A stretch of DNA of 64,000 bases from Amanita rubescens (lineage: Eukaryota; Basidiomycota; Agaricomycetes; Agaricales; Amanitaceae): positions 62,001 through 126,000 of the forward strand of contig WION01000007.1 in assembly GCA_015039365.1 (NCBI GenBank), given 5' to 3'. Positions 1-10,410 of this stretch are shown piece after piece. How positions within the stretch are numbered: position 1 is the stretch's first letter; every line of letters begins with the position of its first letter. Below the pieces are notes generated by a model, which had not been told where the DNA came from, made no database searches, and was given only the letters and a program-made list of their open reading frames with translations. Both the position numbers and the translations under genes were made by a program.

Positions 1-250
1 ATGACATTTCCCGAGCCAACGTCTCGATTTAGTGAGGGAAGTCACCTTTCCATTTCAGTTCATCCATCATTCTCATCACACCGTGGATTTACATAAAACA
101 ACAGAGCTAGACATAACTTGTATCCACCTTTGTACATTGCACATGAACAGGTTTCATATTCACAAAGACATCTGAACATAACTTTTTTTGGGGGGTTCAC
201 ATAGATGGATGCAGAATCCATAATAAGAATGATTAATACAAGAAATGGCA

Positions 251-440
251 GTTGGTACACCAACTTGGGCAGTTCATAGTGCACCATGACCAACATGGGG
301 GCCAGGTATGCCCACTTGGGCAGTTCATAGTACACCATGACCAACATGGGGGCCAGGTATGCCCACTTGGGCAGTTCATAGTACACCATGACCAACATGG
401 GGGCCAGGTATGCCAACTTGGGCAGTTTATAGTACACCAA
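251..440. repeat. 51-bp tandem repeat (minisatellite)
   Basis: A 51-base unit recurs with starts at about 264, 315, 366 and 417, almost without change; shorter degenerate pieces (gcagttcatacacc-like) follow to about 500. Because 51 is a multiple of three, frames stay open on both strands and yield 17-residue repeated peptides. The minus-strand frame over 60-581 has no recognisable domain, so I read it as a by-product of the repeat and not a gene. Confidence 0.9.
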
Positions 441-779
441 CTTTGGCAGTTCATACACCAATAATGGCATGTCACACACAAACAGTGGCATTTCATACAC
501 CCCTGAGAGCAGGAACGTCATGCATTTGATATTGTCATATGCAGAAAGAAAATAAAACACAAGAAAAATAAAATACAACACAAAAATCTGTGTGATATTC
601 AGCTTTTCTCATTCAAAGAATAAGAAAAAAAGGGACATACCAAGAATAACACGATATGGCCAGACATAGTATAGAATAACAGGAATGTGGACAGGAGGAT
701 GGACTGGGAGGGTGAAGGAGCATACAGCAAGTGTCATTTAATGGTGGGAGGGCAATGGATGAGATGATGAGTTGTAACA

Positions 780-1700
780 TCATAGTCAGGTGTCACATGG
801 CTTACCTGGACTGTGATGGGTGTGATGGGATGCAGGAGGATGCAGGAGGATGCAGGAGGGTGTGGGAGGGAGCCAAAGGGTGTGGTGAGTGTCATTGAAT
901 GGTGGGAGGGCAATGAATGAGGTGGTGTGTTAGTAACATTGAAGGCAGATGTCACGTGGCTTACCTTGAGTGCGACAGGGTGTGATGGGGTGTGGAAGGG
1001 CGCCGGAGGGTGTAGTGGGAGTAGCCGAATGGTGGGAAGGCAAGGATGTAGTTGTGGGTCAGCTACGTCAACACCAGGTATCACGTGGCTTACCTAGGGT
1101 GAGACGGGGTGCGACAGGGTGCAACAGGTTGTGGGAGGGTGCAGAATAGTGTGGTGGGCGTCGTCGAATGGTGGGATGGAATGGTGGGAAGGCAAGGATA
1201 TTTATGGATCAGCTACGTTGACGCCAGGTATTACGTGGCTTACCTAGGGTGAGACAGGGTGCGACAGGGTGCGATAGGGTGTGACGGGGCGCTACAGGTT
1301 GTGGGAGGGCGGTGGGCATCGTCGAATGGTGAGATGGAATGGTGGGAAGGCAAGGATGTAGTTATGGGTCAGCTATGTCGATGCCAGGTATCACGTGGCT
1401 TACCTAGGGTGAGACAGGGTGCGACGGGGCGCGACAGGTTGTGGGAGGGTGGTGGGCGTCGTCGAATGATGAGATGGAATGGTGGGAAGGCAAGGATGGA
1501 GTTATGGGTCAGCTACATCAACGCCGGGTATCACATGGCTTACCTAGGGTGAGACAGGTTGCGACAGGGTGTGTCAGGTTGTGGGAGGGTGCAGAATAGT
1601 TGTGGCGGGCGTCGTTGAATGGTGGGATGATGGCAATGGATCAGGCAATGGATCAGGCGGTGGGTCAGCAACATTGAATCCAGGTGTCACATGACGTACC
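780..1700. repeat. Degenerate tandem array, unit about 130-160 bp
   Basis: A G-rich unit containing the core cacgtggcttacct recurs at about 787, 946, 1075, 1225, 1385, 1525 and 1681. Each copy is followed by runs of ggtgngacagggtgngac-type short repeats and by gaatggtgggangg. Spacing varies from 129 to 160 bases, so the array evolves by both unit duplication and internal slippage. No coding potential is convincing here. The array ends about 170 bases downstream of the stop codon of the minus-strand gene at 1873-2810. Confidence 0.85.
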
Positions 1701-1872
1701 TGGTGCGGCGAGGTGCAAGCGAAGATAATAAGATGGTCAAAGCAGAGGACGAGCAGGACAAGCCGGCGAGTGAGGGCGGGAATGGGCGCGTGGCAAGGCT
1801 ATGCGGAATCCAAAAATGGCTGATGACGTAATACGGCAATCACCGCTACATTAAGAAAACAAGAGTGTCGGG

Positions 1873-2810
1873 TTATAAAACCGAGACCTTCATTTTCACT
1901 ACGGCCTCGGAATCCAATGGCTCATTATCTGCCATGGTATCAATCTTCGTCGTAGATGCCTTTCCTAATTTCGCATCCCTTGGAGTTCCTACAGGCGCCT
2001 GAGAACCTGGATCCATTGAAGAACTGGAAGGGGGTAATGTCGAGGGAGACACGGCGTGTGCGCTCCCATTTGGACCGCCAGGATCCGGAGTTGCTCTAGC
2101 TTTGAGTTCCTTCATCATCTCAACCTGGCGAGATGCAAGCTTCGCAACGGTTTCCCGGAGGATGATATCGGATTGAAGCTGTGGCAGATACACCCCTTGT
2201 CACGGCATGTTTGATTAGATGATGAAAGGGTACTAACACCAAAAACCCGCATAGACTGTCGTAACTTCTCCCTGTACTCCTGTGTCCTTTCTGCATCTAC
2301 GCCAGAACGCAACATGGAAATCAAGAAATTTCGAGATGCGCCTGTTTCCGCAAACATCTGAATCGAGGTTAGGGTTCTATAGATATCATTGTTTGGTTCA
2401 GAAAGCATGACAATGAAGCGACACGGTACCTGACAAGTTGATGAAGATTTTCAGTCAGATCCGTTGGCATGTCTTCCGCACTCGAAGTATCCTTGTGTGC
2501 GCAGATTATCACATAAACAAGCTCGCATGAATCATCTGCAAGTGCTTTCAATCCATTTTTATTGCGTCTTGCTTTCTGGACCCACTGTAAGTTTTGTTAC
2601 TGAACAGGAGCAACTGCAACTGACCTGCACTGCTCCGACAATGTTTATCGCAATCCCAGCGGCAGTGGATAATAATGGGATAGGAATTTTGGATGCATCT
2701 CTGAGCGTCGACAATACGATCAAGGATATGTCCAACGTGACATCGACCACTTCGGAGTCTGGACCGGAATTACTAATGGAGGTCTCAAAGCGTTGCCGGC
2801 TTTTCCGCAT
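1873..2810 (-). CDS. MLKL-N-terminal/HeLo-like helical-bundle protein (263 aa)
   Basis: Four exons on the minus strand (2810-2625, 2575-2430, 2376-2240, 2195-1873) join in frame to 263 residues. The start is the ATG at 2810. Diagnostic stretches are LIVLSTLRDASKIPIPLL, LADDSCELVYVIICAHKD, MLRSGVDAERTQEYREKLR and DIILRETVAKLASRQ. This order matches the basidiomycete proteins related to the MLKL N-terminal (HeLo-like) four-helix domain, which in MLKL and HET-S/HELLP acts on membranes to kill the cell. The last 90 residues are Ser/Pro-rich and disordered, with no membrane segment. A paralogue lies at 8507-9481 and a broken one at 7380-7620. The family assignment is from pattern recognition; the killing role is inferred from the family. 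Confidence 0.82.
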
Positions 2811-2984
2811 GGGATAGGAAGAAACAAGGCTGGAGAGTTCGTTACAGCGAATTTGTATGGGTATTACTTCTGTCGCGGGGGGACGAGGTTATAAGTGACA
2901 CTCGGGCAGGGCATCTATTTATAGGTTGTTGATTCAATTTCATAAAAGCATCCCCTGTGAACAAGATTTAGGTATTGACTCTAC

Positions 2985-4796
2985 CATCAGGTTTTCGGCA
3001 TGTTCCGCTCTGGCCGCTCTCGGCGCTTTCCAGAGTAGCCAGAGCGGTCAGAGCGGTCAGAGTACCTCGCCACTTTTTTAGGCGAGGTACATTGCTCTCA
3101 GAGTGGATTTGACTGCTCTGAAAGCACTTTGACCGCTCTAGGGAGCATTTTTTCGAGCTTTCTTAAGCTATGTTCAGATATGAAAAAAAGCATTTTATTT
3201 CAATTATGACTACTTGTAGTGACACTGGGGGCAAGCGCCAAGCACTGATAGTAATGTGATGACGAGAGAAAGAGGTAGGAATTGAGAATTTTCGAGAGCA
3301 ACCGATAGCGAGAAAAAATAGGTATTTATGACGGATCGGATAGCGGGTGATAGCGATGAGTTCGAGTACTTGAGAATGAGACGCGCTCATAGTGCGTGAG
3401 TCGGGATTCAGTTCCGCATCCGAAAATCAGCTGAAGTATGGGTATGAGAGACCGCTGCTCACCAATGCTGCCCCGTAAGTTGTCTACTAGCGGAAGAACA
3501 TAGCGCATATAATCCTAAAAAACAAGCTCAAGTGACGTTAGCAGAAGGCAGCGGCCCAGGTGTGAAGAAATGAACTCATCTTCTGTTTCTTCTAAGAGGC
3601 TAGAGCCGCTCGCCGAGTCGTAGGTGAGCCGCAGCTAGTCTGAGGTCACTATATGCGCATTGTTACTTGCGTAGGATGCAGCGAAGCCCGTACTCACGTG
3701 GAAGAGCGGCTTGGCGAGTGGTGGGGATACAGCGAAGCCCTAATCACATCAGTGAGGCAGACTCAGTAGCGAAATAGCTGAGACGGCGACTCCTTGAGGC
3801 ATGTCGCAAGTATCACGTCGAATTACGCACCGCGTTTTGAAGTTGAGCAGGTCGGCACTTTCAAGTTTGCTGTAGCTAGGTCAGCGGGTGGGGATGAGAG
3901 GAGAGTCATACAAAGGGGATGAGAGGATAGGGAAAGGATGAGCATTCTCCGTTGCGCGACTCGTGATGTCATCATTCTATTTATTTGACTGTATTTACAC
4001 GTCCACCGAAAATTTCACAAAGTTCAGCATACTAGCAGTCGTTTCATACATTTCCTCGAAGAGAAGTCTACATCACGTTAAACTGACACAACTCATGGCC
4101 ACCCTTTGTCTCTAGCAACCGTCTACGCCGTCGGACCAAAGACCCCCAGAACGGCATCGTGCATCACCGCTGGGATCCACCCATCTGAGGAGATGTGACT
4201 TTCCAATGATGCGATGGAGGATGCACATACAATGCCCACGTCAAGAAATAGCTTGAGCAAAATCATCCGGGTCAATCCTCAGAATCGGAATTCACCCTCC
4301 ATGAACAATGGCTTGCCTCCACAAGAGCGTGAGCAGCGTTGAATTGTAAGGGGAGGACTGTGCTGGTTGTTCAGGGGTGGTGGCGTTGAGGGGTGGGCCG
4401 TGGGTGCTGGAAATCGGCGAGATGTTGCGTGATGTGTTGGCATTAGTGGCGGGTATCGGCGAGCAGTGCCAGTGGGAAGACAAGTGTGATGGCGCTGATG
4501 ACCCAGTGCACGCAGGCTGGAGTACTTGGCGTGATGGCGGGCATCAGTGAGCAAAGGGAGGGTCGGCGTGCGTGCGTGACGAGGGTGTGAATCATAAAAC
4601 TTGTGAAGCAATGGGAGAGATCACTCACCGCCAGAGCTAGAGTACCCAAAGTGGTTGTTGCCAGAGCGTGAGCGGTCGGAGTGGTCAGTTGCCAGAGCCA
4701 GAGGAACCAAAGATGACGTCGCCAGAGCATGAGCGATCAGAGCGGTGTTTGTCAAAGCTGGAAGTGGCCAAAGCGGAAAATACCGAAAACCTGATG
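2985..4796. mobile_element. Candidate non-autonomous DNA transposon with terminal inverted repeats
   Basis: The sequence catcaggttttcgg... at 2985-3015 reappears inverted at 4766-4796, matching at 28 of 31 bases. Inside both ends are clusters of short agcggtc/gaccgct repeats in both orientations, and a perfect 10-base stem (gtacctcgcc/ggcgaggtac) at 3062-3090. No transposase reading frame is visible; the minus-strand frames at 4279-4848 look like chance. The length, about 1.8 kb, suits a large MITE or an internally deleted element. I could not identify a clean target-site duplication. Confidence 0.7.
3062..3090. repeat. 10-bp perfect hairpin inside the TIR element
   Basis: The arms gtacctcgcc and ggcgaggtac pair perfectly around a 9-base T-rich loop. 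It lies about 80 bases inside the left terminal inverted repeat and among repeats of agcggtcag. Confidence 0.7.
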
Positions 4797-7379
4797 ACAG
4801 CATTCTTACTAAACCTAGTGCCGGTTCACAATCCATGAATCCGCACATTCCAGTTGCTTAACATTCTGCATCAGCCACAACAGTATAGGTGCAAGCCTGG
4901 TCCAGCTGGCGCAGTGGCGGATTGATACTCCCAGCCCAGCAAGAGCCGACGTGCAAGTCAATATGTTTCCTTGTTGAGCATAGGTATGAATGGGTCAAAG
5001 CGACGAGGAACCGAGAGCAGTCTGGCCCTGGTGGAAATGGTTCATTGAGACGTGCGCCAAATGGGAGGATGCTAAATTAAGTTCCTTAAGTGTCGGAGCG
5101 TCGAGTACTTGAAAGAGTTTCCTGATAAGATAAGATAGGTGATGTTTTCGCAAATAAAGGCCGTCGAAGGCAATATGATATGCTATTGAGATAATACATA
5201 TGCATAATTCGACGACGTAGTGCCCATCGTCATTACGTGCTAGTCCATTGAATGCACTATTTGGTCGAAAGTTACTCCTCCTTTTGTAAATCTCCACCAC
5301 CACATCTAAAACCGTGACAAACGGACTCCCATCGATGATCTCACCTCCCAGGTGTCTAAACTGGGAGCTAGGATCATCAATCTCCCGCTCGCTGGCTTAG
5401 TGACATCTCTGCCCCGAAAAGCACTGTCATTTCAGGATTCAGTGACATCGAATACCGCGAACTCGGCAGCTCCCGTAACATATTCCGCCAAATAATTTTG
5501 GAGCGGAAACCTATTGAAGGAACGAAAGTAAGAGGGGCGGGCGGTGCGATCACAAAGAAACATACGGCCTGGCGGGATGTTTGTCCCGGTTCGCCACTCA
5601 TGGCAGAATTGCTTACCTGGGAGGAAACGGTGTAAAAAGACGTGCTTGGGACGATGATGGACGCTTACATCTACCCGTTGACTGGAGCATGGTGGGGCAT
5701 CGGTAATGTAAACGTTAGTGTCGGCAAGCGTGACACGAGCTCTTTGCATGCTGATAACCTGAATGGCTGTTCAGTATGAACAGCGTGCAAAGTACACTGA
5801 ACTTACCGTAAGAAGGAAGCGGGGGGGAGTGGTAGTAGAGGAACGAGCAGGGACCTAGACGAGGTGATGACCTTCCTGCCCTCGAAATGCTCTCCTTTTA
5901 TGCACTTCACGCTGACCGACAGTCCCATTCGAGCCACGTTCTATACAATAGAAAGTCACTATTTCAAGTCTTCACGCTATAGATATCGGTAAATGTCAAT
6001 TAGGGAAAGGGAGCCACGCAGAAACCAAATTCGTCATGCCGCGCTGCTCCGGCGATAACATGCCACGCACCTGCACCCTTTCCCATATCGCAGATCTGAC
6101 TCGCGCTCAGCGTACCACAGTAACGGTACTGCGTGAATAACGGCCACTTGACGAACCAAGGGAATTAGTAGAATGGCGGTTTTGGTGGTAGTCGGAGCCA
6201 GGGGCGACGCGCAACTTTCTTGATGGCGCTACTGAGCACTCAGCGCTCAGCAATGGACGACAGCTATGACAATGAATAACGACTCACAATGTTCTTCGCC
6301 ACTAAAGTCGCGTCCGACTCGAGTCCTGGTCAAACCTCGCCTTTCCAGCGGATAAGCCGTACATCGGGTTGAAGATAGTCCGATGCATGATGAGCGGGTC
6401 GGATCTGCTCAGAATTATCACTGAGAAGCCAAAAGTATGTATACACAGGACCCTTTTTCCATACCTACAGATGTATTGCCGATTTCTACCATTTAAAGCA
6501 GTACAACTTTTGTTTTGCATAAACGAAAAATGGTTGCTTGCACAGGTTGATACTATTACTTGTATAGCTTAAACTTGTAGTTTGGAGTCCCTGTACCACA
6601 TATTCTTGTTGTCGGTTTCGCTTCTTGTTCAACAAACACGAAATGAAAAAGGAAAATTGAATGTCACGGGCTGATCTTTGCGTGACAACCGACATTTCGC
6701 ATTAGATGAACACAAGACGCTTCTTTGCTAACGAGGAATTTACATGTATTGAAAGATCAAGGATCCTATGTGCTCCTAATTGTCTGGTGGCTAGTCCCAA
6801 GAAGCTGCGGAGCTAGTTTAGTCAGTAGGCCTGAGCCCCAGTGCTGTATATGTCAAAACGCCAATAAGCAGATTCCACGTTTTCACATGTCAATCACAGC
6901 GGAACAAGCTGACGCCGTTACTTACAGGCCGGAATGACAAGGTGACACAAGAAGAAAGAGCCTGTATGAAGCTAAGTGGTTGGCCTCTTAACGACTTTGA
7001 CAACTGTACGTCTGCGATTCTGCGGATTTTGAGTCGAGCACAAACAGTGTTCAAAATCCTATCCCTGCTGTCCTTTATATGAAAACATGCGTGTCAATCA
7101 AAGATTGGCTTACGCGCTCAAACGCAGGAATATACCCCATCAGCGCCCGTCGTTCCCCATATGCCACGAGTCTTCACATTATCAGAAAAGCGTCGGCATC
7201 AACCCTCCGGTTCCGTGGTCTTCACTTGAATCTGTTATTGTCTAGTCAGGTGAACCTACTAATATGGTCAATACGTACAAGGAATAGGCTGGCCCTCAGC
7301 CTCTCAACAGCAGAACTTCGATCACTTGCATGCCTGTCCCTAAAAGGTCGGCGTAATTCAGGCATTACTGATATTCCTG
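4797..7379. other. Stretch without a confident gene
   Basis: Only minus-strand frames at 4995-5303 and 5432-5749 are worth noting. The first contains LDAPTLKELNLASSHLAHVS, which is reminiscent of leucine-rich or F-box-protein tails, but no F-box is visible and I could not join the frames with confident introns. They may be remnants of one gene or chance. Nothing else between 5750 and 7379 resembles a known family. Confidence 0.4.
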
Positions 7380-7620
7380 GTCACATGTGGATGCTTTGAA
7401 TCCGCTTCTATCGCATTTTGCGTTCTGTGACAATGTGAATTTGATCGTGCAATCAGCTACCGCAACTAACCTATGAGGCTCCAACAATATCAATCCCAAT
7501 CCTGGCGGCAGCAGACAAAAAGGGGTTAGGCGAGATTCTGGATGCATCTCTGAGTGTTGTTAGAACAATCGAGGATAAATCCAACATGCCAGCGAGACGT
7601 CGACTGCTTCTGACGAGTTT
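7380..7620 (-). pseudogene. Relic of an MLKL/HeLo-like gene (exon 1 plus start of exon 2)
   Basis: The minus strand encodes LSSIVLTTLRDASRISPN followed by FLSAAARIGIDIVGAS, clearly the first exon of the neighbouring paralogues at 1873-2810 and 8507-9481. The last codon before the conserved donor (gttagttg) is TAG where a paralogue has CAG, so one transition created a stop exactly at the exon end (7471-7473). After an intron-like stretch a short piece resembling the start of exon 2 is seen and then the similarity ends. No further exons are present, so this is a truncated copy. Confidence 0.75.
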
Positions 7621-8506
7621 GATTCGGCAGAGTCCGCAGAGTCCGGGGTTGTCATTGGGTTTCCTGGGAGAAGAGAACGAGTTTAAGAGATGTTTTTTTT
7701 TGTGATTGAAGTGACATCGGGGCACGCAAGAGCCACGTCCAAGGTGAGCCTGAGGTTGTGTTGAAGCAAGCATTACATAATACGTTCCTGGATCGCACGT
7801 GTCAGGTCTCATCACGATCGAGATCGCTTGAGCCTGGCTTCTCATAAGACTCCCCGTCTTCTCATTCCTTCAGTGTAGCATTCTCCGCCAAATCACTCGC
7901 GAATGATTGGAGTCGAGGGAAGGGATTAGGAATGTCGGAGATACAATGACAACGTGCTACGACGTGCTCAGCTCATTGTGTGCGCGGTTTTGGTGCCAAG
8001 TTTGGGAAAGAAGTCAGTTTGAATATCGTATGTTTTCATGCCATACGATAGAAGCGGCTGGCCACGCCTTGGACCCCATTCATCAAGCATGGCCATCTCA
8101 CATACCACTTGATAACACCCCTGCTCTTGAGCGCCTCCTCTCATGTTCAGTTGGCTTTACGGTTTCGACGTCCGCTACGAAGATCTTCCCACGATGGCTA
8201 AGTTGTGTCAGTGAATTTCGTCGTCATTTCCTTTGCGCTATTATCCGCTATACAGGCCTATATCCACGCAGTCTAACGTGACAAGTCTACACATGAGATA
8301 AAAATGTTGCCATCTAAAGTATATATTGTAAGTCTTCTTATCCTGCGGCTACATGATCCGATCAGATATTAATCTTGCTTGCATATAGCGTGGTCACAAC
8401 CTATTTATGAATAGACTAGAGGACAAACCGGTACAGTATCTATTGGCATAGTAGCGAAATGTACATATGCTGTCTCACCCCCCTCCCCCGTTAAAGAAAT
8501 TGCCAG

Positions 8507-9481
8507 TTACCGTTGTATTGGGCTGGAACACCTAGAAACCTCTTCACCCACGATAAACCGTACGTACAGCGAAATCACAATCCCGACACATGTAATACCA
8601 ATCACTGCCACCTTTCCTGCCTTCAACACACTGTTCGTCATCATGGTATTGGCCGTTGCTCTCGGCGTCGTTTCGGGGTTCTCTTGAACAGCCGTTGGTT
8701 CAACCTTAATCCGGGGGTTGATCGAGGTACTATTTAGCAATCGCTTAGTGTCTTCGCTCTCGCTTGGAATGCTAGGAACTGGTTGCGCTCGATTTTGAAG
8801 CTTGTTCATCATCTCGTTTTGGCGAGAAGCTAGTTTTGCGACGGTCTCGCGGAGGATGATATCAGATTGAAGCTGTGGTAAATGATGCATCAAGGCGGGT
8901 TCCATTATATGGCTGTGAAACACCAACACCGAAAACTCGCATGGATTGCTGCAGCTTCTCCCTGTATTCCCGTATCTTGTCCGCATCTACCCCAGAATGA
9001 AAAAAGGCTTGAAAGTAATTCCTCAATGCGCCTCTCTCTGCAAATCTTTTGATAGAGGTGAGGGTGCTAAGAACATCGATGACGAATTATTTTTTTGATA
9101 ACCTGAATGCTGAAGGAACATACTCGACGAGCTGTTGAAGATTCTTTATCAAATCATCGGGAGCGTCATCCTTATGGGCAAGGATAACCACGTAGACGAG
9201 TTCGCATGAATCCTCTGCGAGCTTCTTGAAACCCCTTTTATTTCGTCTAGCTTTCTATATTCACCGTGAGCGCCATGAATAAATAAGCTGATAGGCTTTG
9301 GACAACTAACCTGCACAGCATCAACGATATCCACTGCCATCGCAGCAGCGGCCCACAGTAACGGAATCGGCGTAATTTTAGATACATCTCTAAGCGTCGT
9401 AAACATGATTGAGGATACATCCAACGAGGTATCAACTGCCTCGGAGAGGACTGGCGCATAAGTTCTGGTAACTCTTGTCAT
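8507..9481 (-). CDS. MLKL/HeLo-like protein with C-terminal membrane segment, possibly decaying
   Basis: Exons 9481-9311, 9254-9124 and 9066-8930 on the minus strand follow the same borders and phases as the gene at 1873-2810 and encode FTTLRDVSKITPIPLL, LAEDSCELVYVVILAHKD and DADKIREYREKLQQSMRVFG. The last exon (about 8890-8507) begins HLPQLQSDIILRETVAKLAS and ends with a hydrophobic segment, VAVIGITCVGIVISLYVRF, about 20 residues from the stop; this would make a tail anchor absent from the paralogue. The acceptor used before the last exon in the paralogue (aag) reads ttg here, and no alternative acceptor keeps frame, so the exon may be mis-spliced or the gene may be failing. Role as for the paralogue: a candidate membrane-acting death effector. 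Confidence 0.65.
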
Positions 9482-10410
9482 GGAGATGGATCGTCCGTTT
9501 GAAATGATAAAGGACACAGGTGATAAGTAAACCGACCGAGGAAGGAACGTATAAGTATGAACTAAATGGTATTTGAGCTAAATGGTAAACTGATCACTGA
9601 TGCAAAGCCACAACACGAGGATGTCGGATGTTCCCATGTCATATTTATTATGAGTTGTCATTTAGTATCTCCTTTCGGTAGGCCCTTAATCGGTGACGCC
9701 AACGGGAACTCATGCACGGACTTGTGAAGTTTTAGAGTTTCTCAGTATATATTCAGCCGTGGGCTGTGTGGCTGAGGGTGACTGCTCAACATCCTCGGCC
9801 TGTAATGGCTAGCCTGAGGCCTGACTCAGCGGTCATGAGCGCATGCATTTGAATGTATGTCGATATATCCGGAGTCTGAACAAAGAGTGTTAGGACCCTA
9901 ATCAAACCTTCGATTCTGCTTTCGGGAAGACACTTGGTCGCGCACATAGCATGTTATTGATCACCAGAACCGCATACTTGATCTCGCACCTTTCTGGCCT
10001 CTCTGTGCCACACGTTGAACTGTACCGTCACACTAGTACAATATATAAGCACGCTGGTAGCATGTTCAAAGGGGTTTTGCGACTTTTACAAGACAATCAT
10101 CGGACTGAGCGTGGTTGACATCTGCTAAGTGCGTTGCCAGATGGATCTATGCGCTCACCGATCACCAGTCATATCAGGCGATCTGGCTGGACCGTCAATG
10201 GCATCACCCCATAGTGTATAACGCGTCCGTTGCGCGGTAGCAGGCATTACATAATATTAATAATCATATGTTCCTGGATCTAGATGCTTGAAGCACGTGG
10301 AATGGTTGCAATTCAGGCAACGGCGTTCTCATCAACCGAAATCCGAACGTGACAGTCTCTCGTACATTCTCCCTCACTCGGCTTCGCCGTTTGCGAGCCC
10401 ACCGCAGTCA
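9482..10410. other. Intergenic region between divergent genes
   Basis: This lies between the start of the minus-strand MLKL-like gene and the start of the large plus-strand disordered-protein gene, so it should hold both promoters. I see no other gene. The reading frame of the downstream gene is open from 10288, but the first ATG in it is at 10411. Confidence 0.5.

Noticed and set aside
264..470. Possible CRISPR-like array
   Set aside because: Units abut with no variable spacers, and the organism is a fungus.
60..581. 173-codon minus-strand open frame
   Set aside because: It is kept open by a 51-base repeat and encodes only repeated 17-residue units with no domain.
1259..1552. Plus-strand open frame in the repeat array
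   Set aside because: It is translated tandem repeat; copies of the unit elsewhere are interrupted by stops.
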